Origin: Streptococcus mitis
GTDB taxonomy: Bacteria; Bacillota; Bacilli; Lactobacillales; Streptococcaceae
Direction of reading: 5' to 3'
Assembly: GCF_016658865.1 (NCBI RefSeq)
Contig: NZ_CP067992.1
Coordinates: 1,073,001-1,137,000 of the forward strand
Length of the DNA stretch: 64,000 nucleotides
The notes under the pieces were generated by a model. That model saw nothing but the letters and a program-made list of their open reading frames with translations. It did not search any database and was not told where the DNA came from. A program made the translations under genes and the position numbers. Shown piece by piece: positions 10,042-17,645 of the stretch; position 1 is the first letter of the stretch, and each line of letters starts with the position of its first letter.

Positions 10042-10737
10042 ATGTCAGAAACAAATCACGAAATCGATTCAAATTTTGCAGGTCGTTTAAATATCCTGCG
10101 TGCTGGTGTTCTTGGTGCCAATGATGGAATTATTTCCATTGCTGGTGTAGTTATTGGGGTTGCTAGTGCTACGAGCAATATCTGGATTATTTTTTTATCA
10201 GGTTTTGCGGCTATCTTAGCTGGTGCCTTTTCAATGGCTGGTGGAGAATATGTATCCGTTTCAACTCAAAAAGATACCGAGGAAGCAGCCGTTGCGCGTG
10301 AGCAAGTCTTGCTAGACCAAGACATGGAGCTAGCTAAAAAGTCTCTCTACGCTGCCTATATTCAAAATGGCGAGTGTGAAACATCAGCCCAACTTCTCAC
10401 CAACAAAGCCTTTTTAAATAATCCACTCAAGGCTTTGGTAGAGGAAAAATATGGGATAGAGTATGAAGAGTTTACCAATCCTTGGCACGCTGCTATCTCT
10501 AGCTTTATTTCTTTTTTCCTTGGTAGCTTACCACCCATGCTTTCAATTACCATTTTCCCAAGTGAATACCGCATCCCTGTTACTGTCCTTATCGTCGGTG
10601 TGGCCCTTCTTCTCACTGGTTACACTAGTGCCAAACTTGGAAAAGCACCAACCAAAACGGCTATGATTCGGAACCTTGCTATTGGTCTTTTAACCATGGG
10701 AGTTACTTTCATACTCGGACAACTTTTCAGCATTTAA
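10042..10737 (+). CDS. VIT family iron/manganese transporter
   Basis: A 231-residue membrane protein of the VIT1/CCC1 family, which moves Fe(II) or Mn(II) across membranes, in bacteria probably as an exporter. Helix 1 carries LGANDGIISIAGVVIGVA. A soluble metal-binding loop around residues 75-150 is rich in Glu, with YVSVSTQKDTEEAA at its start. Three more helices follow, with GSLPPML and a GYTSAKLGK turn. The start is set at 10042 because AAAAGGAG precedes it and the promoter excludes an upstream GTG. It has no partner gene. A BOX element begins directly after its stop codon. Confidence 0.9.
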   Translation: MSETNHEIDSNFAGRLNILRAGVLGANDGIISIAGVVIGVASATSNIWIIFLSGFAAILAGAFSMAGGEYVSVSTQKDTEEAAVAREQVLLDQDMELAKKSLYAAYIQNGECETSAQLLTNKAFLNNPLKALVEEKYGIEYEEFTNPWHAAISSFISFFLGSLPPMLSITIFPSEYRIPVTVLIVGVALLLTGYTSAKLGKAPTKTAMIRNLAIGLLTMGVTFILGQLFSI

Positions 10738-10888
10738 TACTCTTCGAAAATCTCTTCAAACCACGTCAGCTTCGCCTTGCCGTATATATGGTTACTGACT
10801 TCGTCAGTTCTATCTGCAACCTCAAAGCAGTGCTTTGAGCAACCTGCGGCTAGCTTTCTAGTTTGCTTTTTGATTTTCATTGAGTATA
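10738..10888. repeat. BOX element, boxA-boxB-boxC form
   Basis: About 151 bases matching the pneumococcal BOX repeat. The boxA end (TACTCTTCGAAAATCTC through CGCCTTGCCGTA) is followed by a single boxB (TTACTGACTTCGTCAG to TTTGAGCAAC). BoxC follows and ends TTTTCATTGAGTATA. The boxA segment contains the region used for BOX-PCR typing. The whole can fold into a long stem because the two ends are complementary. It starts right at the VIT gene stop. Confidence 0.93.
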
Positions 10889-10898
10889 AAATACAAGA

Positions 10899-10930
10899 AA
10901 TACCTCGATTTTCAAGTCGAGGTATCTTTT
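10899..10930. terminator. Terminator between the BOX element and bceB
   Basis: The 9-bp stem ATACCTCGA with TCGAGGTAT is followed by T-run on the plus strand and is A-rich on the other side. It can end the minus-strand bceAB operon and read-through from the VIT gene. Confidence 0.8.
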
Positions 10931-12922
10931 TTACATTTGTACAATCTTGCGATAGCTTCTTGAAGTAATCATAAAAATCAATACATAGGCGATAAGGAAG
11001 ATAGCGCAGATAGACAAGGTCACAATCAACATCATATTCGTATCTATTACACCAATCACTTTTAAAATCAGACTAAGCATATGGTAGGCAAAGGCTAGAT
11101 GTATAAAGGCAAAAAGCAAAGGAAGGAAGAAAACAGTTAAAACCTGTTTGTTGATGGTTTGCTTGATTTGCTTTTGATCTAAACCTACTTTCTGCAAGAT
11201 AATAAAGCGCTCACGGTCTTCATAGCCTTCAGAAATTTGTTTGTAGTAGATGACCAGAACGGTTCCGACCATAAAGATAATGGATAGGAAAATACCGATA
11301 AAGAAGACACCGCCAAAGAGGACACTCATTTGAGCACTAGCATCTGCTAGATTATTACCATACACATAGCTACCTTCTGTGTTTAATTGAGTATTAAACT
11401 GGTTGAGGTAGTTTTCATATTCTTCAGCGACCTTGAGTTGTTCTTCTTCACTGACATTTATTACATTCATACCACCGTACAGCTGATTATAGATAGCCGA
11501 ATCTGGGAATTGTTCCAAAAAGGCTTGTAAATCCGGAACAACAAGGTAATTGTAATCAGTAGTAAAAATATTAAACTGATTTGGGACATGGTTGACAATA
11601 AAATCTGTATTAAATTCTTCTTTGACAGAAAATTGATGGTTATTTAGAGTTAGAGCTTTCTGTCCTTTCAGTCCGTCATTTTTGGCAAAAAGACCGACCT
11701 CATTCCCTGATAGAGAAAGCTTTTGACCAGTCATATTTTCATAATCTTTTTGGTCAAATACCATGAAGACTGTTTTAGGTTGGACACGGTTTTGTCCTTT
11801 TTCAAAAATGGTTAACTTGGTTCCTTCTTGATTTGCAATACCAAAGTTACTGTAACGAAGCACTTCTTTCTCTTTGACACTATAACCTTTGTCACTTGCA
11901 AACTGGCTCAAGAGTTTGTCCAAATCTTCTTTTTCAACATTTTGTCCAGTAATGCCAAAGTCATGCGGATTCATCACTTTCTTAAAGGATTCTGAAGCAT
12001 TGAAAATACTTGTCGCTGCTGACATGGTTACCAAAACCATTGTTGACAAGATAGCGATAGTTGCTAGCCCAACCGCATTTTTCTTCATACGGAAAATCAA
12101 GTTGGAAACAGATATGAGGTTATTAGGTTGGTAATAGTATTTCTTGTTTTTCTTTAAGATTTGAAGGAAAACGGTAATCCCTGCATTAAACAAGAGATAG
12201 GTGCCAAAGATAACTAGCAAAACAGCTAAGAAGAAGGTTGTTAAGGCTGTCAGAGGATCTTTTACTGTAAGGGCAAGATAATAGCCAATCCCTAAACTTA
12301 TGGAACCAAGAATAGTTTGGAGAGGTAGGAAACGACCTCTTTTCTCTCCGCTTGCTTTCTCACGCGAGAGCTGGAGGGCATTCATACGGGCGATTCGAAG
12401 GGCATTCAGGAACATGAGGCCTAGGAAAATCAATCCAAAGACAACAAGTACTGCAATAACAACATTCATTTGGAAGGTAGCAACCAGCTCAACCTTCAAT
12501 TTCATCAGTTTGAGCAAGAAAGCGAAAATTAACTTGTCAAACAAGGCTCCAATACCGATACCCGCTCCAACAGTTAGAATCCCAAATACCACTAACTCCT
12601 TAAAGGTCATACTGATTAGATGGCGCTTTTCCAATCCCAACATGCCATAAATCCCCAGTTCCTTGGAACGATTTTTCATGACAAAACTATTGGCATAGAG
12701 GACGATAATGGCTGACGCAAGGGTGACGACAAACATACCAAATCCAAGTGTAGCCTGAATGGTTGTTCCTCCACGGATTTCAGCAATCTTGGGATTGAAG
12801 GTTAGGGAGTAAAAGAGATAGGTGACGGTGACTGCCAAGAGAACAGCCAGCGCAAAAGGATAGTAGAGTTTGCGGTTTTTAATCAAGTTCGATACCGCTA
12901 ACTTATTGGTTAATCGAAACAT
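10931..12922 (-). CDS. BceB-type ABC transporter permease (antimicrobial peptide resistance)
   Basis: A 663-residue permease of the FtsX/BceB class. Four N-terminal membrane segments with the FtsX-like fold are followed by further helices. A large extracellular loop lies at about residues 325-530, and a C-terminal FtsX domain with helices follows. This ten-helix plan with a peptide-sensing external domain is typical of BceB/VraE transporters that confer resistance to bacitracin, nisin and other cell-wall peptides by freeing lipid II-cycle targets. It is two bases from the end of the partner ATPase gene. No two-component system is encoded nearby, so signalling would come from elsewhere. Confidence 0.9.
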   Translation of the reverse strand: MFRLTNKLAVSNLIKNRKLYYPFALAVLLAVTVTYLFYSLTFNPKIAEIRGGTTIQATLGFGMFVVTLASAIIVLYANSFVMKNRSKELGIYGMLGLEKRHLISMTFKELVVFGILTVGAGIGIGALFDKLIFAFLLKLMKLKVELVATFQMNVVIAVLVVFGLIFLGLMFLNALRIARMNALQLSREKASGEKRGRFLPLQTILGSISLGIGYYLALTVKDPLTALTTFFLAVLLVIFGTYLLFNAGITVFLQILKKNKKYYYQPNNLISVSNLIFRMKKNAVGLATIAILSTMVLVTMSAATSIFNASESFKKVMNPHDFGITGQNVEKEDLDKLLSQFASDKGYSVKEKEVLRYSNFGIANQEGTKLTIFEKGQNRVQPKTVFMVFDQKDYENMTGQKLSLSGNEVGLFAKNDGLKGQKALTLNNHQFSVKEEFNTDFIVNHVPNQFNIFTTDYNYLVVPDLQAFLEQFPDSAIYNQLYGGMNVINVSEEEQLKVAEEYENYLNQFNTQLNTEGSYVYGNNLADASAQMSVLFGGVFFIGIFLSIIFMVGTVLVIYYKQISEGYEDRERFIILQKVGLDQKQIKQTINKQVLTVFFLPLLFAFIHLAFAYHMLSLILKVIGVIDTNMMLIVTLSICAIFLIAYVLIFMITSRSYRKIVQM

Positions 12923-12923
12923 A

Positions 12924-13682
12924 CTAATTCACCTCGCTTGCCATGACAGTCAAGGTATCAGAGATCTCTTGGAACATCTGACGTTCTGTCTTCTCTCCAC
13001 GATAGATTTGGTTGTAAAGAATGCCGTCTTTGATAAAGAGTACACGTTTAGCTCTGCTAGCTGCTGCTGTTGAGTGGGTTACCATGAGAATGGTTTGGCC
13101 TCGCTCATTGATTTCATCAAAGACATCAAGTAAGGCTGCAGATGACTTGGAATCAAGGGCTCCTGTTGGCTCATCCGCAAGGAGAATTTCAGGTTCTGTG
13201 ATGATGGCGCGGGCTACTGCTACACGCTGTTTCTGACCACCAGAAATCTCGTAAGGGTATTTCTCTTGCAATTGGTTGATACCAAGATTCTCAGCTGTCA
13301 CCACCAATTTCTTCATCATCTCCGTAATAGGTCTCCTTGACAAGACAAGCGGAAGCAAGATATTGTCCTTAACAGACAGAGTATCTAGCAAGTTAAAGTC
13401 TTGGAAGACAAAGCCCAATTTTTCACGACGGAAGCTAGAAGCCTGTGAATTTTTAATGGTTGCTGTGTCAGTTCCATTTAAGTAAACCTGGCCACGACTT
13501 GGTTTATCCAGCATAGCTAGAATATTGAGAAGAGTTGATTTACCAGAACCAGACTCACCCATGATGGCAACGTAGTCACCTTTTTCCACGGTAAAGTGAA
13601 TATCCTTGAGGGCCTCTACTTGGTTGCCCTGAAAACGTGTTTTATAAATTTTTTGAACGTGTTTTACATCTAAAAGTGTCAT
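12924..13682 (-). CDS. BceA-type ABC transporter ATP-binding protein
   Basis: The 252-residue ATPase partner of the downstream BceB-type permease. Walker A is [12 protein letters not shown], the Q-loop is VFQDFNLLD, the signature is [15 protein letters not shown], and Walker B is [14 protein letters not shown] followed by VTHS. This is the MacB/LolD/BceA group. The start is placed at the ATG ending at 13682 (MTLLDVKH) because AAGGAG precedes it; the open frame further upstream overlaps a separate small ORF. It lies in one operon with the 36-aa ORF before it (14-base gap) and the permease after it. Confidence 0.92.
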   Translation of the reverse strand: MTLLDVKHVQKIYKTRFQGNQVEALKDIHFTVEKGDYVAIMGESGSGKSTLLNILAMLDKPSRGQVYLNGTDTATIKNSQASSFRREKLGFVFQDFNLLDTLSVKDNILLPLVLSRRPITEMMKKLVVTAENLGINQLQEKYPYEISGGQKQRVAVARAIITEPEILLADEPTGALDSKSSAALLDVFDEINERGQTILMVTHSTAAASRAKRVLFIKDGILYNQIYRGEKTERQMFQEISDTLTVMASEVN

Positions 13683-13696
13683 GAGAATCTCCTTTC

Positions 13697-13807
13697 TTAA
13701 TATCCCATCAAATGAAATGTCTCTTGCATCATAGCGCATCCCAGCTGAACGCGCTCGATATCTTTGTGGCTTGGTTTTCTTGTTTTCTTCTGTAAGATTT
13801 GTTTCAT
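13697..13807 (-). CDS. Small 36-residue protein in front of bceA
   Basis: An open frame of 36 codons beginning MKQILQKKTRKPSHKDIER and ending with MGY then TAA. It has an excellent ribosome site (AAAGGAG, 7 bases before ATG) and a promoter immediately upstream. It ends 14 bases before the bceA start. The first half is strongly basic (seven Lys/Arg among the first 15 residues) and the second half is neutral with a single Cys, three Met and no membrane segment. I do not recognise the family. It may be a real small protein, a leader peptide that couples translation, or a chance frame. The strong ribosome site and tight packing favour translation. Confidence 0.6.
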   Translation of the reverse strand: MKQILQKKTRKPSHKDIERVQLGCAMMQETFHLMGY

Positions 13808-13836
13808 GATGTTACTCCTTTGTTCTTTATGAGTCT

Positions 13837-13842
13837 AGTTTA
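13837..13842 (-). promoter_or_regulatory. -10 of the small ORF-bceAB operon
   Basis: Read on the minus strand: TAAACT, with a TG two bases upstream. The -35 (TGGCAA region) is poor, as expected for an activator-dependent promoter. The dyad and repeat at 13874-13913 lie just upstream, where a response regulator would bind. Confidence 0.55.
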
Positions 13843-13873
13843 CATCAAAAAAAGACCGCTTGCCATAACCTAA

Positions 13874-13913
13874 CCTTACAAAAGAGACTTTAATCTTACA
13901 TTTTTGTAAGATT
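13874..13913. promoter_or_regulatory. Candidate regulator-binding dyad and repeat in the bceAB / DUF1430 divergent region
   Basis: A perfect 9-bp inverted repeat, AATCTTACA-TTTT-TGTAAGATT (13892-13913), with an extra CTTACA half-site at 13875-13880. The two CTTACA copies are exactly 20 bases apart, two helix turns. The site sits about 30-70 bases upstream of the bceAB -10. It resembles a response-regulator site in layout. The identity of the regulator is inference. Confidence 0.55.
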
Positions 13914-14062
13914 GGAGAATTTTTTGAAAATATCTACTATACGAAGTCCTATAATCACTTGTTTTATTTTTAAAAAAGGAGTAAAATATAATTGTGAAAG
14001 GGTTTTCTTCGATATCTTGTAAAACTTTAGTTTTTTAGTGCTTATTTTAAAAAGTAGTAAGC

Positions 14063-14068
14063 TATAAT
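14063..14068 (+). promoter_or_regulatory. -10 of the DUF1430-ABC operon
   Basis: A perfect TATAAT. The -35 is weak. A start near 14075 would put the attenuator hairpin at the very beginning of the transcript. Two more TATAAT-like boxes lie in this AT-rich stretch (for example 13987-13992), so the assignment is not unique. Confidence 0.55.
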
Positions 14069-14084
14069 TCGCATAACTGCAATG

Positions 14085-14112
14085 AAGAGGGAGGTTGATC
14101 TCCCTCTTTTTT
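14085..14112 (+). terminator. Attenuator-type terminator in the 5' leader of the DUF1430 operon
   Basis: The 9-bp perfect stem AAGAGGGAG / CTCCCTCTT with a 6-base loop (GTTGAT) runs into six T. It lies between the -10 at 14063 and the ATG at 14127, so transcription would have to pass an intrinsic terminator before the first gene. No upstream gene needs this terminator on the plus strand. Confidence 0.75.
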
Positions 14113-14126
14113 AGAAAGAGGTTCCT

Positions 14127-16121
14127 ATGAAACGTATATTTCTCTTCATCAGCAATCTTCTTCTGGCACTCTTTCTGATTGGTGCTTTGTCCTTTTGGAA
14201 AGATTCTCTTCCACAAATCCTGTTCCCAGGTGCAGCAGTATTAAGCGGTCAAGCAGATTATTCTACCGTTAAAGAAGAATTAAATAGTCTTGCTAAAGAA
14301 CATAATAGTCTTATCGCAAGAACCATTTGGGAAGTAGATAGTGATGGAAAATCACAAACTTACTACGAAGTTTTTGGAGATGGAAAACTTCCAGACTGGA
14401 TGCCTCAAGCAAGTCAAGAAAGTATCAATAAAAGTAATCTTCTCAACAATTACAATATTATCAGTGGATCGCTAACAAATCAAGAATTAGCTATTCACCT
14501 TAAACAACTTGGACTAGAAAAAGTTAACACATTTGAAAATAATAGAGTCTCCTTCGTATTGGCCCTCATTGCCCAACCCAATCAACTTACTAGTCTTTTC
14601 ATTTTTTTATTAACCTTTTTATCACTTATTGTTATCGGACAGATTCAATCTCTCTCTCAATCAGGAATAAGACTGATTAATGGAGAACATCTCAGAAATC
14701 TCTTCTTTCGTTCTATCATAAGAGACGGACTTGATATCCTTCTTTTCGGCTTGCCTGCTTTCCTAATAGCTAGTGTTTTAGTAATTTACCTAGGCTATCC
14801 TTATGAAATTCAGACTTTTTTCGTAATACTATTTATTTTTTATAATAGCCTGCTTCTCTTGCTAAGTCTTCTCATCGCTTTTCTTTTTACTATTTCTTTG
14901 AAAAGAGTTCATCTTATCTCTATCATTAAAGGAAAATTACCAATTAAGTCAATCTTACGTATTCTTTACTTTGGTCAAGCTCTGTCTATCTTATTAGTTA
15001 TTGTAGGATTTGGGCGCTTGTCCATTTATCATCATATATTTATGAAAAATGAGGCTGGACAAGCTACTTGGAAACAACACTCCAATATTGTTAATCTTCA
15101 AACAGGTCGTTCAAGTCAAAGAAAAAATATAGATGAACTCAAAATGAATGCCAATAAATGGTTTGACTTTATTCAATATTCTTTAGAAAATGGAAATGCC
15201 TTTCTAGTCAAACATAATCTCGCTATTCAAGCTATAAAACATTCTCTTTCAACTCATAATGATTCTGAACAAAATCCCTATGACTTGGAAGGGAAAAATA
15301 TTCTCTATGTAACACCTGACTACTTCAAAAAAGAAGGTATAGAGTTAACATCAGAAACCTTTAAAAAAATCAATAATCTAAACGATGGACAGGTTCTTGT
15401 AATACTACCTCAAGAACAAAAGAAAAATGAGGAACAAATAAAACAAAACATACAAGAAGATTTAACTAATCGATTATACAGTAGTGATACAAAGCATAGA
15501 GTCGAAGTTAGTATAACTTATACTGATCAAAAAAAAGATGTATTCATTTATAATACTACCCATATTTCTTATGATCAATGGTTGTCAACCCCTATTTTTA
15601 TCGTAGTTTCTCCTAAGGCACTTGGAAAAGATTCTTCTATATTTTGGTTTACGAATCTAGAATATCTCTATTTTACCGATTTACAGCAAACACAAGAACT
15701 TTTGAAGTACTATCAACTTGATCCTATGATTTCAAGATTATCCTTTGCTAGAGAGACCTACCTCCAGTTAAATCAAAAAATTAAAATCGAAATTTATAGT
15801 AATTTAGCGAGTGGGATTTTTGCTATCTTGACTTCAATTTTACTTTTTACAAGTTTAAACCTACTCTATTTTGAATCCTTTAGAAAAAGTATATTCTTGA
15901 AAAAAATAGCTGGCTATTATTTCTTAGAATTACATAGCAGATATATCATTTCTCAGATAATCGCTCTCTTCATTGGAAGTAGTATAGCACTATATATCTC
16001 TAAGAATTTCTGGATTACGTTGCTTCTATTTCTCAGCTTTTCAAGTTTAGCTATTCTTCTATTAAAAATTTGTGATAAAAAGGAAACTAAAACTTATGCT
16101 AGCATTATCAAAGGAGGGTAA
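14127..16121 (+). CDS. DUF1430 bacteriocin-associated membrane protein (lactococcin-972 group permease)
   Basis: A 664-residue membrane protein that matches the bacteriocin-associated integral membrane family (DUF1430). It has an N-terminal membrane segment, an extracellular region of about 130 residues and four central membrane helices (about 150-300). A second large external region follows (about 310-545), then three C-terminal helices. The plan resembles FtsX-like permeases working with a small ATPase, and one follows after a single base. Such pairs accompany lactococcin-972-type bacteriocins as export or immunity systems, yet no precursor gene is visible here. Its base composition is noticeably AT-richer than the flanks, suggesting acquisition. 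Confidence 0.82.
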   Translation: MKRIFLFISNLLLALFLIGALSFWKDSLPQILFPGAAVLSGQADYSTVKEELNSLAKEHNSLIARTIWEVDSDGKSQTYYEVFGDGKLPDWMPQASQESINKSNLLNNYNIISGSLTNQELAIHLKQLGLEKVNTFENNRVSFVLALIAQPNQLTSLFIFLLTFLSLIVIGQIQSLSQSGIRLINGEHLRNLFFRSIIRDGLDILLFGLPAFLIASVLVIYLGYPYEIQTFFVILFIFYNSLLLLLSLLIAFLFTISLKRVHLISIIKGKLPIKSILRILYFGQALSILLVIVGFGRLSIYHHIFMKNEAGQATWKQHSNIVNLQTGRSSQRKNIDELKMNANKWFDFIQYSLENGNAFLVKHNLAIQAIKHSLSTHNDSEQNPYDLEGKNILYVTPDYFKKEGIELTSETFKKINNLNDGQVLVILPQEQKKNEEQIKQNIQEDLTNRLYSSDTKHRVEVSITYTDQKKDVFIYNTTHISYDQWLSTPIFIVVSPKALGKDSSIFWFTNLEYLYFTDLQQTQELLKYYQLDPMISRLSFARETYLQLNQKIKIEIYSNLASGIFAILTSILLFTSLNLLYFESFRKSIFLKKIAGYYFLELHSRYIISQIIALFIGSSIALYISKNFWITLLLFLSFSSLAILLLKICDKKETKTYASIIKGG

Positions 16122-16122
16122 T

Positions 16123-16770
16123 ATGATTGAACTGCGAAACATCTGTAAACAATTTGGCTCTCGTATCATTTTTTCAGACTTAAATCTGAATTTTCAAAGT
16201 GGTATAGTATATGCCTTAGTAGGTAATAGCGGCTGTGGTAAAACCACTTTGCTAAATATGCTAGCAAAACTGGAGACTTTTGATAGTGGAGAAATATTTT
16301 ACAAAGGAAAATCTTTAACTTCTATAAAAGATGAGGAATTCTACCGTAACAAACTAGGATATCTTTTTCAAAATTTCGGTCTTATAGAAAGTCAAACTAT
16401 AAGAGAAAACCTTGAGCTGGGGTTAATTGGAAAAAGGAAAAATAAAGTTGAAAAAGAAAAACTTCTTCTTCAAGCACTGAAAGCTGTTAAATTAGATTAT
16501 CTAAGGCTAAATCAAAAAATCTATGAATTATCTGGAGGGGAGGCCCAACGCGTAGCACTTGCTAAAATTATCCTCAAAAATCCACCTTTGATTCTAGCTG
16601 ATGAACCAACAGCTTCTCTTGACCCAAACAATTCTAAGGAAATAATGGAAATTCTCCTTGAACTTCGCAATTCTAATAGAACAATTATTATTGCTACTCA
16701 TAATCCAAGTATTTGGGAAATGTCAGATTGTGTAATCGATCTCTCCAAACATATTAAAAAATGTGATTAA
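16123..16770 (+). CDS. ABC transporter ATP-binding protein, lactococcin-972 group
   Basis: The 215-residue ATPase partner of the DUF1430 protein. Walker A is GNSGCGKTTLLNML, the Q-loop is LFQNFGLIES, the signature is LSGGEAQRVALAKIIL, and Walker B is LILADEPTASLDPN, then ATHNP. The start is taken at the ATG at 16123, preceded by AAAGGAGG one gene-end away, rather than at an in-frame upstream ATG inside the DUF1430 gene. It belongs to the LolD/MacB-like set found with putative lactococcin-972 exporters. A bidirectional terminator follows. Confidence 0.87.
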   Translation: MIELRNICKQFGSRIIFSDLNLNFQSGIVYALVGNSGCGKTTLLNMLAKLETFDSGEIFYKGKSLTSIKDEEFYRNKLGYLFQNFGLIESQTIRENLELGLIGKRKNKVEKEKLLLQALKAVKLDYLRLNQKIYELSGGEAQRVALAKIILKNPPLILADEPTASLDPNNSKEIMEILLELRNSNRTIIIATHNPSIWEMSDCVIDLSKHIKKCD

Positions 16771-16775
16771 ATACT

Positions 16776-16812
16776 AAAACCCCTTATGCTTAAACGAATC
16801 ATAAGGGGTTTT
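16776..16812. terminator. Bidirectional terminator
   Basis: The stem AAAACCCCTTATG / CATAAGGGGTTTT closes both the plus-strand ABC operon and the minus-strand PspC gene. Confidence 0.88.
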
Positions 16813-16864
16813 AAGTCGTTTATTTAAATAGTTAATCGTAAGAGATCAATGACCACTTTATGCC

Positions 16865-17137
16865 TCACCAAAACCAGCCTTCATTATCGTCAATGGCTTG
16901 GGCTTCTTTGCGTTTGCGTGGTCCTGTTCCGTACATTTCTGCTTCGATTTCTTCCTTAGTCGGCATGACAGAAGCTAGGATGATATAGATAATCACGCCA
17001 AGTCCAAAGTTTGCAACTGTAAAAATTGCAAACAAGAAACGAACAAGGGTAACATCAAAGTTCCACTTGTCTGACAGACCTGCCAGAACTCCTGAAATCA
17101 TGCGATTTCGTCTCATTTTATAAAATTTACTGTTCAT
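16865..17137 (-). CDS. PspC-domain membrane protein
   Basis: A 90-residue protein with a PspC (phage-shock protein C) domain. The conserved N-terminal block MRRNRMISGVLAGLSDKW is followed by a long hydrophobic segment (about residues 28-58, with a Gly turn) and a charged tail ending in tryptophans. PspC proteins act in envelope-stress responses; in Firmicutes the small one-domain form has no defined partner. A -10 (TATACT) lies upstream near 17170, and the gene seems monocistronic between sprT and the terminator. Confidence 0.85.
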   Translation of the reverse strand: MNSKFYKMRRNRMISGVLAGLSDKWNFDVTLVRFLFAIFTVANFGLGVIIYIILASVMPTKEEIEAEMYGTGPRKRKEAQAIDDNEGWFW

Positions 17138-17195
17138 GTTATTTCCTCTTTCTGCTAGGTTAGACTTAGTATATCACGGATAGGATCGGCTTTCA

Positions 17196-17645
17196 TCAGT
17201 CCTCAGGCTGATTTACTAGTAGTAATTTGCCTCTACAAAGTCCACAGCGATAGCGTTTGGTATCAATCCTGCGCTTGCGCTTATAAGTTTGCTGGCAGGA
17301 TTGACAACGATAGAGCTTGATTGGCTTGGAGTTGCTATTTGGCAAGGGTGGCACAAAGCGTAATCCATCCACTGCTTTCAACAGTTCCTTAAAATCCCGA
17401 TCCTTGTGTTGATAGCCCTTCCCTTGAAAATAGAGGTGATAATGACAGAGTTCATGGCGGACAATTTTCCTAAAAACATCCAAACCCAGTTCCTGATAAA
17501 CCTTGGGATTAAAATCCAAATGCCCATCTTTTAGGAAAAATCGCCCACCTGTCGTTCGCAGACGAGAATTCCACTGGGCTTGATGGATAAAAGGTCTTCC
17601 AAAGTCTTCTAGCGAAACCTGCTCGACGTAATCAGTCAGTTTCAT
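17196..17645 (-). CDS. SprT-like zinc metalloprotease-family protein
   Basis: A 149-residue SprT-family protein. The zinc motif HELCHYH (HExxH) is near residue 89. A C-terminal zinc ribbon has paired cysteines (CQSCQ and CGLC). The start is set at the ATG ending at 17645 (MKLTDYVEQ); a longer frame exists but lies entirely inside tex. The start overlaps the tex stop by 14 bases with only a poor ribosome site, so translation is probably coupled to tex. Bacterial SprT proteins are believed to act in DNA or transcription-related quality control, though biochemical proof is thin. Confidence 0.86.
   Translation of the reverse strand: MKLTDYVEQVSLEDFGRPFIHQAQWNSRLRTTGGRFFLKDGHLDFNPKVYQELGLDVFRKIVRHELCHYHLYFQGKGYQHKDRDFKELLKAVDGLRFVPPLPNSNSKPIKLYRCQSCQQTYKRKRRIDTKRYRCGLCRGKLLLVNQPED

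Noticed and set aside
10777-10968. Plus-strand frame of 63 codons over the BOX element
   Set aside because: It consists of repeat sequence and terminator, has no ribosome site, and would be a by-product of the BOX.
13994-14041. GTG-initiated 15-codon frame before the DUF1430 gene, considered as a leader peptide or bacteriocin remnant
   Set aside because: The ribosome site is 12 bases away, it lies upstream of the best promoter, and the peptide has no signal or repeated codon.
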